DNA of 64,000 bases, from NCBI RefSeq assembly GCF_009857605.1, contig NZ_WWCT01000003.1, positions 62,001 to 126,000 of the forward strand, given 5' to 3'. The translations under genes were made by a program, and so were the position numbers. Source of the stretch: Duganella levis (lineage in GTDB: Bacteria > Pseudomonadota > Gammaproteobacteria > Burkholderiales > Burkholderiaceae_D). Each line of letters opens with the position of its first letter. Position 1 is the stretch's first letter. Below the pieces are notes generated by a model. The model did not search any database and was not told the origin of the DNA. It saw only the letters and a program-made list of their open reading frames with translations. This document shows positions 24,678-32,282 of this stretch, one piece after another.

Positions 24678-24716
24678 CCCCCTCCCCAGCGCACTCACTC
24701 TCACAAGGAAGCCGAT

Positions 24717-25736
24717 ATGATGTTCCGTACCACTGCTATTGCCGTCGCCGTTGCGCTGACCGCGACCTCTGCCCTCGCCCAGCAAACGCCGCCTGCCGCC
24801 ACCACCACCACCGCGACCACCGCCGATGCGCGCGACGCGCTGGCCAAGAAGGAAGGCGAAGGCGACCAGAGCGCGCTGCTGAAGCAGACCCTGACTGCCG
24901 TCGACAAGCAATACTCGCTGATCCGCACCGGCCAGATCTCGGTGAACTATGACCTCAGCTACAGCTACGTTGGCGAGGAGCGCATCGTCACCGACATCGC
25001 CAACGGCAACGCCACGCTGTTCAACATCGAAAACAACAACTCGCACACGGTCACCAACACGCTGTCGGCCGACTACGGACTGCGCGACAACCTGACCACC
25101 AACGTCACGCTGCCGCTGATCTCGCGCTATGCCGACACGGCGGCGCGCAGCGGCATGTCCAACTCGCTGGGCGACATCAGCGCCGGCGTGCGCTGGCAGC
25201 CGTTCGAGGCGCGCCGCGACACGCCGAATCTGACCGTGGTCAGCAACATTCGCCTGCCAACCGGCCGCAGCCCCTTCAAGATCATCGCCGGCACCGGCGA
25301 AGCCACCGGCAGCGGCGTCAGCGCGCTGACCATGGGCCTCAATGTCAACAAGATCGTCGATCCGGTCGCACTGTTCGGTTCGGTCAACTACACGGTCAGC
25401 GCGCCGGCCAAGGACCTGTGGCAGATCAACGGCTCGCGCATCCTGACGCGCGTGCAGCCCGGCAACAGCTTCGGTTTCGGCGTCGGCTTCGCCTATGCGC
25501 TGTCGTACGGCATCTCGACCACCGTCTCGTTCCAGGAAGCGATTTCGGCCGGCTCCAAGCTGCGCTTTGCCGACGGCCTGGAAGCCAAGACGCATATGCA
25601 GACCTCGGGCATCCTCAACCTGGGCCTGGGCTACCGCATCTCGCCCAAGACCACGGTCAACTTCTCGGTCGGCATCGGTGTCACGCCGGATTCGCCTAAC
25701 CTGGTGGTCGGCATGAACATTCCGCTGAGCCTGTAA
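24717..25736 (+). CDS. Outer-membrane barrel, phenol-degradation-transporter type (FilC-like)
   Basis: A 339-residue exported protein. Its signal peptide ends TATSALAQQ, then comes a Thr/Ala-rich linker. The body consists of alternating amphipathic beta strands (ISVNYDLSYSYVGEERI, NLTTNVTLPLISRY, LTVVSNIRLPTGRSPF), ending VVGMNIPLSL. This is the layout of the 'MetA-pathway of phenol degradation' putative transporter family. In this context it more likely serves the secreted paralogues than phenol uptake. AAGGAAG precedes the ATG. The stop overlaps the next start (TAATG). Confidence 0.75.
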   Translation: MMFRTTAIAVAVALTATSALAQQTPPAATTTTATTADARDALAKKEGEGDQSALLKQTLTAVDKQYSLIRTGQISVNYDLSYSYVGEERIVTDIANGNATLFNIENNNSHTVTNTLSADYGLRDNLTTNVTLPLISRYADTAARSGMSNSLGDISAGVRWQPFEARRDTPNLTVVSNIRLPTGRSPFKIIAGTGEATGSGVSALTMGLNVNKIVDPVALFGSVNYTVSAPAKDLWQINGSRILTRVQPGNSFGFGVGFAYALSYGISTTVSFQEAISAGSKLRFADGLEAKTHMQTSGILNLGLGYRISPKTTVNFSVGIGVTPDSPNLVVGMNIPLSL

Positions 25737-27334
25737 TGATGCGCCGTCTCGCCATCGCCGCTGCCGTGGCCTGCGCGTTTACCGCGCCGGTCCATGCTGC
25801 GCTGACCGAAAACCTGACCACCAGCGTGGTGGCCATGGCGATGGGCAATGCCGTGACGGCCGATCCGCCCGGCATCCAGTCGATCCACTTCAACCCGGCC
25901 GGCCTGGCGCGCCTGACGGGCGACAGCGAAAGCATCCACAACTTCGTGGCGTCGATCCGCACCAGCGCCAGCTTCACGCCGGGCCAGGGCTTCGACGTCG
26001 GCGGCTGGCGCGACGATCCGCTGTCCAACACCTCCACCGGACCGGTGCGGCAGATCATGTACGTGCCCGGCTACGGCATGCCGGGCTGGCGGTTGCCGGC
26101 GGTGGCCGTGCCCGGCATCGGCATGGCGTGGAACAAGGCCGGCTCGCCGTGGACCTTTGCCACCGACAGCTATATGGCGCAGGCGATGAGCCTGGACCGC
26201 ACCACCGATCCCAACGATCCCGGCCAGTACCAGGGCCGACAGTTGCAGATCCAGCGGCTGGTGTACGCCGCGCCGTCGGTCGGCTACAAGTATTCGGACA
26301 CGCTGCGCTTCGGCGTCTCGGTGCCGATCGCGCACGCGGCGTTTGTGGTCGACACCAATATGCGCTTCCCCAACGAACTGCTGGGCGTGTTCGGCCAGCT
26401 GCAAAAAGGCTGGTGCCCGGAAGACGGCGGCAACATCATCGACGTGTTCGGCTTTGGCGTGTGCGGCGGCGGCAAGGACGGCATGGTCAGCCCGTTCAAG
26501 AAGGCGGCCAATATGCGGGTGGAACTGACCTCGCCGTTCGATCCCACCATCAACTTCGGCGTGCTGTGGGAACCATCGCCCAAGTTTGCGATCGGCGCGG
26601 TGTACCAGGGCGGCTCGAAAACCCACTACACCGGCAACTACGTGTTCACCACCGATCCGATGCTGCGCAACTTCGTGCGCGGCATGAACGCCAGCCTGCT
26701 GGGACCGATTGCCGGCGCGGTGCTGGGCTTTCCGTCGTCGATCCCGGCCGAGCAGAAGGGCAATATGAGCGCCACCATTCCCTTCCCTGCCCACCTGCAG
26801 GTCGGCATCAAGCTCAAGCCGGTGAAATACATCCAGCTGAACGTGGACGCCAGCTATGCCCGCTGGAGCGAATGGGATGCGCTGCGCTTCCAGTTCGACC
26901 AGAGCGTCAAACTGCTGGAGGTGGCGCGGCTGTACGGCATCCCGGATTCGGGTAAGCTGGTGATCCCGCGCGGCTACAAGAGCGTGGTCAACTTCGCCTA
27001 CGGCCTGCAACTGAATCCGATCGACCGGCTGTCGATCAGGCTCGGCTTCGAGCCGCGCAAGAGTTCGGTCCCGACCGACAAGATCGATCTGCTGGCGCCG
27101 CTGCCGGACACCAGGCTGCTCAGCGCCGGCATCGGCTTCAAGCTCAACAAGAATACTGACATCAACATCACCGGCTCGTACATGACCGGCAAATTCAACG
27201 CGCCGGCCAACACCAGCTGCAATATGAACTGCAACACCTTCCTCAACATCATCTACAACCCGTACGCGGGACAGGACGTGCGCGGCGACATCCACGTCCG
27301 TTATTTTGGCTTTGAAATCAACAAGCGTTTCTGA
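25736..27334 (+). CDS. FadL/OmpP1-family outer-membrane channel (FilD-like)
   Basis: A 532-residue beta-barrel protein. The signal peptide ends APVHAALTENL. The family hallmark near the N-terminus is present in a relaxed form (AMGNAVTADPPGIQSIHFNPAGLARL, compare the FadL NPA motif). Later segments show the usual strand pattern (IPFPAHLQVGIKLKPVKYIQLNVDASYARWSEWD). The C-terminus ends in Phe (EINKRF), as outer-membrane barrels do. Members carry hydrophobic molecules across the outer membrane; in Acinetobacter one sits in the fil gene set. Here it is translationally linked to the previous barrel. Confidence 0.85.
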   Translation: MMRRLAIAAAVACAFTAPVHAALTENLTTSVVAMAMGNAVTADPPGIQSIHFNPAGLARLTGDSESIHNFVASIRTSASFTPGQGFDVGGWRDDPLSNTSTGPVRQIMYVPGYGMPGWRLPAVAVPGIGMAWNKAGSPWTFATDSYMAQAMSLDRTTDPNDPGQYQGRQLQIQRLVYAAPSVGYKYSDTLRFGVSVPIAHAAFVVDTNMRFPNELLGVFGQLQKGWCPEDGGNIIDVFGFGVCGGGKDGMVSPFKKAANMRVELTSPFDPTINFGVLWEPSPKFAIGAVYQGGSKTHYTGNYVFTTDPMLRNFVRGMNASLLGPIAGAVLGFPSSIPAEQKGNMSATIPFPAHLQVGIKLKPVKYIQLNVDASYARWSEWDALRFQFDQSVKLLEVARLYGIPDSGKLVIPRGYKSVVNFAYGLQLNPIDRLSIRLGFEPRKSSVPTDKIDLLAPLPDTRLLSAGIGFKLNKNTDINITGSYMTGKFNAPANTSCNMNCNTFLNIIYNPYAGQDVRGDIHVRYFGFEINKRF

Positions 27335-27350
27335 TCTGGAGGAGCACAAC

Positions 27351-27893
27351 ATGAGAAAAATAAAACATCAACTGGCCTTGCTGACGTTGAGCGCGGCCTG
27401 CCTGCAGGCCCATGCGGCGCCGGTCTCGCCATCCAAGCAGGCGCTGGTGGACCACGTGCTGAAGCTGTGGAATATCGACAGCATCGGCCAATCGATGCTG
27501 CAAGTGCCGGTGGCCGACGCCGTGCAGCAAGCGCGTGCCATGCTGCAAGGACGCGCCGCGCCTGAAAAACGCGATGCGGCCATGAACGACATCGTCGGCG
27601 AAGCCAAGCAATTCATGAACGAAGCCACGCCGATCACCCGCGCCAGCGCGGACAAACTGATCCCCACCACCATCGCGCCGATGCTGGCCGAACGCTACAC
27701 CGAAGAAGAACTGAAGCAGCTGATCGCCATCCTGGAGTCGCCGGTCAAGAAAAAGTTTGAAGCCATGCTGCCGGAAATGCAGAAAACCCTGGGCGAAGGC
27801 GTGGCGACCGATACCCGTGCGGTGATCGATCCCAAGCTGCAAGGGCTGAAAGAAAAAATCGGCCTGCGCCTGCGCGCTGCGGTCACGCCATGA
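27351..27893 (+). CDS. DUF2059 periplasmic protein
   Basis: A 180-residue exported protein with a signal peptide (ending QAHAAPVS) and the helical DUF2059 domain (PTTIAPMLAERYTEEELKQLIAILESPVKKKFEAMLPEMQ). GGAGGAG lies upstream of the ATG at 27351. DUF2059 proteins are common periplasmic helical proteins with no settled role. Its stop overlaps the AraC start (ATGA). Its place in this operon suggests a chaperone-like or accessory periplasmic job. Confidence 0.85.
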   Translation: MRKIKHQLALLTLSAACLQAHAAPVSPSKQALVDHVLKLWNIDSIGQSMLQVPVADAVQQARAMLQGRAAPEKRDAAMNDIVGEAKQFMNEATPITRASADKLIPTTIAPMLAERYTEEELKQLIAILESPVKKKFEAMLPEMQKTLGEGVATDTRAVIDPKLQGLKEKIGLRLRAAVTP

Positions 27894-28870
27894 CGTACTC
27901 TTCCGCCCTGCATCTGGTGCGCGGCGTGAAATCACGGCTGGCGCAATCCGGCGTGCAAGCTGATGCGTTGTTCCAGCAAGCCGGTCTGGACGAAGGCGAT
28001 GGCCTGGCGTGCGATGCGCTGACGCTGTCGGACAAACTGAGCCACCTGTGGGAACTGCTGGTGGCGCAATCGGGCGATCCGCTGATCGGCCTGAAAATCT
28101 CGGCGCCGCACCGGCTCGGCTGGCTGGGCGTCATGGGCCACATCATGCTGGTGTCGCCGACGGTGCAAAGCTCAATCGAGCGCTTCCAGGGCCACACCCG
28201 TGTCGGCCTGCTGCTGCCCGGCGCGCGGCGCGACGTGCCGCAGCAACGCTACGACTTCGTCTGGTGTGTGCTGCTGCGTTCCCTGCGCTGCGCTGCCGGC
28301 CGCGACGACGTGGCGCCGGTGGTGGTGGAATATGCGTTTCCCGAACCGGCCAACGCCCGCGCGTATGAAGAAACCTTCGGCTGCCCGGTGCGCTTTGCCA
28401 TGCCGCACAACGTCATGGAATTTTCCGACACCGACCTGGTCGCCGCATTGCCCACCAATCCGCCACTGATGAACGGCGGCGGCGAACAGGTACTGGCCTC
28501 GCTGGCGGCGGCCGAACCGCCGACCTTCAGCGCCAAGGTGCAGACCTTGCTGGCCAGCCTGCTGCCGAAAGGCCCGCCGCACCGGGATGACGTTGCCGCG
28601 CAAATGATGATGAGCGAACGCACCTTGCAGCGCCGGCTGGCCGAGGAAGGCACCAGCTTTACCAACCTGGTCGACGACACCCGGCGCGAACTGGCGCGGC
28701 AATCGCTGAGCGCGGGTGAACTGTCACTGAAGATGCTCAGCTTCCAGTTGGGCTTCTCGGAACCGAGCGCGTTTTACCGGGCATGCAAACGCTGGTTCGG
28801 CATGGCGCCGTCGGACATCCAGCATAAAAAAGGAGATAGCCATGGGATGGCTCACAAACAATCAGAATAA
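27890..28870 (+). CDS. AraC-family transcriptional regulator
   Basis: A 326-residue regulator of the OruR/ToxT-like branch. Residues 1-200 fit the arabinose-binding-type sensor domain of that branch (HRLGWLGVMGHIMLVSPTVQSSIERF). The C-terminal two helix-turn-helix motifs are clear (MMSERTLQRRLAEEGTSFTNLVDD and LSLKMLSFQLGFSEPSAFYRACKRWFGMAPSDI). It begins inside the DUF2059 stop and overlaps the next gene by 29 bases. It probably controls this operon and perhaps the divergent filA-like array. Confidence 0.88.
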   Translation: MTYSSALHLVRGVKSRLAQSGVQADALFQQAGLDEGDGLACDALTLSDKLSHLWELLVAQSGDPLIGLKISAPHRLGWLGVMGHIMLVSPTVQSSIERFQGHTRVGLLLPGARRDVPQQRYDFVWCVLLRSLRCAAGRDDVAPVVVEYAFPEPANARAYEETFGCPVRFAMPHNVMEFSDTDLVAALPTNPPLMNGGGEQVLASLAAAEPPTFSAKVQTLLASLLPKGPPHRDDVAAQMMMSERTLQRRLAEEGTSFTNLVDDTRRELARQSLSAGELSLKMLSFQLGFSEPSAFYRACKRWFGMAPSDIQHKKGDSHGMAHKQSE

Positions 28871-29519
28871 ATCGTTGCTGGGTCAGCTGCTGGTCAAACA
28901 GAAGCTGATTACCGAAGAACAACTGGCCAGCGCGATCGCGTTGCAGCGGCAGACCGGCCAGCGGCTGGGCGACATCTTCGCCGAGCTCAACCTCATCACG
29001 CATCAGCACATCGAAGACGCGCTGCGCAAGCAACGACGGCTGCGTCTGGCGGCAGCCATCGCCACCTCGCTGCTGGCACCGATGGAAACCTACGCCGCCA
29101 CCGCATTACCGGCGGCAGCCCTGACCGCCAGCGCCCCCACCACCCGCGCGCTGCGAGCGCTGAGCGAAGAAGAACTGGGCGACACCTCGGCCCAAGGGCT
29201 GAGTGACGACCTGCTCAACGCCGTCAAACACGCCAAGAGCAACAATCTGGAAGTGGTGGGCGACATCAGCAAGTTACTGAACCCGGTGCTGGGTTTCCTC
29301 GAAGCCGACACCAGCATGAAAAACGTCGTCTACGACGCCAGCAAAGCTGCCGCGACGATCAACAAGGACGGCAGCCTGACGCTGAACCTGCCGTCCTCCA
29401 TCGGCGAAATCGCCTTCAACAACATCCGCGTGCGCGGCACCGAAGGCAGCAGCTTCGGCAGCATCTCTATCAAAGGCATCGACCTGACCGGCACCACCAT
29501 CACTCTCGGCTTTCATTAA
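28842..29519 (+). CDS. MshEN domain fused to FilA-like secreted domain
   Basis: A 225-residue protein of unusual build. Residues 12-64 hold two 24-residue MshEN motifs (LLGQLLVKQKLITEEQLASA and RLGDIFAELNLITHQHIEDA, each ending in Q) with the standard 5-residue spacer; MshEN domains bind c-di-GMP in type II secretion and type IV pilus ATPases. A basic-plus-hydrophobic segment follows (RRLRLAAAIATSLLAP), like an internal signal anchor. Then comes LRALSEEELGDTSAQG, echoing the array's leader motif, and an end (SFGSISIKGIDLTGTTITLGFH) like that of FilA-like proteins 1 and 2. There is no ATPase domain. AAGGAGATAGCC precedes the ATG. Confidence 0.75.
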   Translation: MGWLTNNQNKSLLGQLLVKQKLITEEQLASAIALQRQTGQRLGDIFAELNLITHQHIEDALRKQRRLRLAAAIATSLLAPMETYAATALPAAALTASAPTTRALRALSEEELGDTSAQGLSDDLLNAVKHAKSNNLEVVGDISKLLNPVLGFLEADTSMKNVVYDASKAAATINKDGSLTLNLPSSIGEIAFNNIRVRGTEGSSFGSISIKGIDLTGTTITLGFH

Positions 29520-29520
29520 T

Positions 29521-29608
29521 CCGGGGTCAGGTCCGGCACTTGGACACGAACACAACCGTAACGCATGTTACGGTTGTGTTCGTGTCCAAGTGCCGGACCT
29601 GACCCCGG
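29521..29608. repeat. Perfect 42-bp inverted repeat with GGGGTCAG ends
   Basis: Bases 29521-29562 are exactly complementary to 29567-29608 around a GCAT loop, an exceptionally long perfect hairpin. It exactly fills the gap between the stop of the MshEN gene and the stop of the M28 peptidase gene. The outer CCGGGGTCAG is shared with the palindromes at 12900 and 20155. Confidence 0.95.
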
Positions 29609-29612
29609 AGTT

Positions 29613-31232
29613 TTATTTGTTGCGCGGGACGGCGAAGGCGTCGCCGGCTTTCCATTCGGGCAGCTTGGCGGCGTTGGCGATCAGGCGGCCGAGGTTGAGT
29701 GTGTATTGGGCCGTCTGCACCATGCCTGACAAGTCCCAGCTCGCATCGTATTCGTCGCTGACCTGGTGGTAACGCTTACCGTAGGCCTGGGCCTTGGCTT
29801 TCGCCGCTTCCGGATCTTTGATGTAGTCACGGCCCGATTCGATCGAGAACGCCGGCACGCCATTTTTCGCAAAGTTGAAGTGGTCGCTGCGGAAGTAGCC
29901 GCCGGCCAGGTCCGGCTTCGCGGCCGCGATCTGCATGCCCATCGATTTGGCCGCCGTTTCGGCCAGCTTGCCCAGCTCGGTACGTTCGCTGCCTTGCGTG
30001 CCGATGTCGCGCGTGGCGCCGACGAAGTTCAGGCTGTCCAGATTCAGGTTGGCCGCCGTCTTGGCCAACGGCCACAGTGGCGACGACGCATACGCGGCGC
30101 TGCCCAGCAAGCCTTGTTCTTCAGCCGCTACCCACAGGAACATCTGGCTGCGCTTGGCCGGCACGCGTTGCGCTTCCGCCGCCATCGCCAGCAAGGCCGC
30201 CGAGCCGGAAGCGTTGTCCACCGCGCCGTTGAAAATGGTGTCTCCCGTATCGCCCTGCTTGCCCAGGTGATCCCAGTGTGCGCTGTAGATGACAACTTCA
30301 TCCTTCAGCTTGGGATCGGTGCCCGGCACCACCGCCGCCACGTTGAACTGCTCGACCTTGCGCACCGCCGCTTTCATTTCGCCCTGCAGCTTGGCGGCCA
30401 GCGGTACCGGCTTGAAGTCCTTTTTCTCGGCGGCGGCGCGCAGCGCGTCCAGATCCTGACCAGCGGCAGTGAACAGCGCGCGCGCCGTATCGTCCGTCAT
30501 CCAGCCTTGCAGCTGCGTGCCCAGCGTGCCAGCCGCCAATTGGAAGCGCTCGACGCCCGACCAGCTGTTCTGGATCACGCTCCAGCCATACGATGCCGTC
30601 GGCGTGGTGTGAATCAGCAGCACGCCGGCCGCGCCCTGGCGCTGCGCTTCTTCAAACTTGTAGGTCCAGCGGCCGTAGTAAGTCAGGCCCTTGCCGTTGA
30701 AACGGTTCGGCTGCTCGGCGGTCGGCTGCGGGTCGTTGACCATCATGACCAGGATCTTGCCCTTCAGGTCCATGCCCTTGTAATCGTTCCACTGCTCATC
30801 CGGCGCGGTGATGCCGTAGCCGACGAACACCAGGTCCGCATTGAAGCTGTGCACCGCAGTCGCATCGCCCGGCGAAAACACCCAGTCCTTGCCGAAGGCA
30901 ATATCGAGCGGCTTGCCGCCTGCTTCCAGCTTCAGCGTGCTGTCCGCCGGCTGCGTCTTGACGCCGGCGATCAGCACCGGCTGGCGGAAGCTGTTGCCGT
31001 TGCCCGGCTTCAGCCCCAGCGCCATGGCCTGCGCTTCCAGATACGCCACCGTCAGGTCACCGCCGCGTTGACCGGTGCCACGGCCTTCCAGCAGATCGTT
31101 GGCGAGAAATTGCAGATGCGCGCGCAACGGTGCCTCCTGCACCACGGCGGTTTTGCTGGCGTCGGCAGCATGAACGGGGAATGCCAGCGCCAGGCTCATG
31201 GCCAGCGCGGATGCTACATAGGATCTCTTCAT
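29613..31232 (-). CDS. M28-family zinc aminopeptidase with PA domain
   Basis: A 539-residue secreted peptidase. The signal peptide is MKRSYVASALAMSLALAFPVHA. Zinc ligands and catalytic residues are visible: HWDHLG (His), GAVDNASGSAAL (bridging Asp), VAAEEQGLLGS (catalytic and metal Glu). A protease-associated domain is inserted near residues 130-300 (ADLVFVGYGI, QRQGAAGVLLIH). It should remove N-terminal residues from peptides outside the cytoplasm. The ATG at 31232 fits the signal peptide; an extension to 31916 lies over the gluQRS gene and is rejected. Confidence 0.92.
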   Translation of the reverse strand: MKRSYVASALAMSLALAFPVHAADASKTAVVQEAPLRAHLQFLANDLLEGRGTGQRGGDLTVAYLEAQAMALGLKPGNGNSFRQPVLIAGVKTQPADSTLKLEAGGKPLDIAFGKDWVFSPGDATAVHSFNADLVFVGYGITAPDEQWNDYKGMDLKGKILVMMVNDPQPTAEQPNRFNGKGLTYYGRWTYKFEEAQRQGAAGVLLIHTTPTASYGWSVIQNSWSGVERFQLAAGTLGTQLQGWMTDDTARALFTAAGQDLDALRAAAEKKDFKPVPLAAKLQGEMKAAVRKVEQFNVAAVVPGTDPKLKDEVVIYSAHWDHLGKQGDTGDTIFNGAVDNASGSAALLAMAAEAQRVPAKRSQMFLWVAAEEQGLLGSAAYASSPLWPLAKTAANLNLDSLNFVGATRDIGTQGSERTELGKLAETAAKSMGMQIAAAKPDLAGGYFRSDHFNFAKNGVPAFSIESGRDYIKDPEAAKAKAQAYGKRYHQVSDEYDASWDLSGMVQTAQYTLNLGRLIANAAKLPEWKAGDAFAVPRNK

Positions 31233-31328
31233 TGTTGTGATGTCCTGGTCAGTGGTCAGTGCGGTTTTTCCGCGCGCACATTGTATGCGATTTGCAAGCA
31301 CTGCCGACCGCCGCGTTAAAATGGCGGC

Positions 31329-32240
31329 ATGACTGCACGCATTCCCTACATCGGCCGCTTTGCGCCGTCGCCAACCGGCCCGCTGCACATCGGTTCGCTG
31401 GTGGCGGCCATGGCCAGCTATCTCGACGCCAAGGCCCACCAGGGGCAATGGCTGGTGCGCATCGAGGACGTCGATGTCGGCCGCAACGTAGCCGGCGCTG
31501 ACGAGCATATACTCGCCTCGTTGCAACGCTGCGGCATGCATTGGGACGGCGACGTCACCTGGCAAACCCAACGTTATCCGCTGTACCAGCAGGCAATGGA
31601 GCAACTGGGCGACCTGGTCTACCCCTGCGGCTGCTCGCGCCGCGAAATCGCCGATTCGCAGCTCAATCTGAGCGGCCAGCAAGCGCAGGCGCTGATCTAT
31701 CCCGGCATCTGCCGCGACGGCCTGGCGCCCGGCAAAGTCGGCCGCGCGTTGCGCCTGAAAGTGCCGCAAACGCCACACTGCGTGCTGTCCTTCGAGGACC
31801 GCTGGGCCGGCCATTACAGCCAGGATCTGACCGCCGACGTCGGCGACTTCGTGCTGCACCGCGCCGACGGCTACTGGGCCTATCAACTCGCGGTGGTGGT
31901 GGACGACGGCGCGCAAGGCATCACCGACATCGTGCGCGGCGCCGACCTGCTCGATTCAACGCCGCGCCAGTTGTACCTGCAACAGGCGCTGGGCCTGCCG
32001 CAGCCGACCTATCTGCATGTGCCGGTGGTGGTCAACGACGTCGGCGAAAAGCTGTCCAAGCAAACCGGCGCGCAAGCCTTCGATACCGGCGCCGATCCGC
32101 AGGTACTGTTGCGCGACGCCATGCTGCCGGCCGCCCGCTTCCTCGGCCTGGATATACAGGCGGAAACGATCGATGCCTTCTGGCGCGCCGCCACGCCTGC
32201 CTGGGCGCAACTTCTGCAAACCCTGCCGCGCCAGCCGTGA
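31329..32240 (+). CDS. gluQ: Glutamyl-Q tRNA(Asp) synthetase
   Basis: A 303-residue paralogue of the glutamyl-tRNA synthetase catalytic core (GluQRS/YadB), which puts glutamate on queuosine-34 of tRNA-Asp. The opening RFAPSPTGPLHIGSLVAAMASYLDA holds the HIGH-type motif, and KLSKQTGA stands for KMSKS. The zinc-site Cys residues are in YPCGCSRREI and GICRDG. It lacks the anticodon-binding domain, as expected. It is divergent from the M28 peptidase and followed closely by the CYTH-CHAD gene. Confidence 0.95.
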   Translation: MTARIPYIGRFAPSPTGPLHIGSLVAAMASYLDAKAHQGQWLVRIEDVDVGRNVAGADEHILASLQRCGMHWDGDVTWQTQRYPLYQQAMEQLGDLVYPCGCSRREIADSQLNLSGQQAQALIYPGICRDGLAPGKVGRALRLKVPQTPHCVLSFEDRWAGHYSQDLTADVGDFVLHRADGYWAYQLAVVVDDGAQGITDIVRGADLLDSTPRQLYLQQALGLPQPTYLHVPVVVNDVGEKLSKQTGAQAFDTGADPQVLLRDAMLPAARFLGLDIQAETIDAFWRAATPAWAQLLQTLPRQP

Positions 32241-32282
32241 AACGGTGCGCCGTATCTCATCATTTTTTCGTACACTGAATTG

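Noticed and set aside
29613-31916. Minus-strand frame of 767 codons extending the M28 peptidase upstream
   Set aside because: The extra 5' part lies opposite gluQRS and has Arg/Gln/His-rich shadow composition; the signal peptide starting at 31232 marks the real start.
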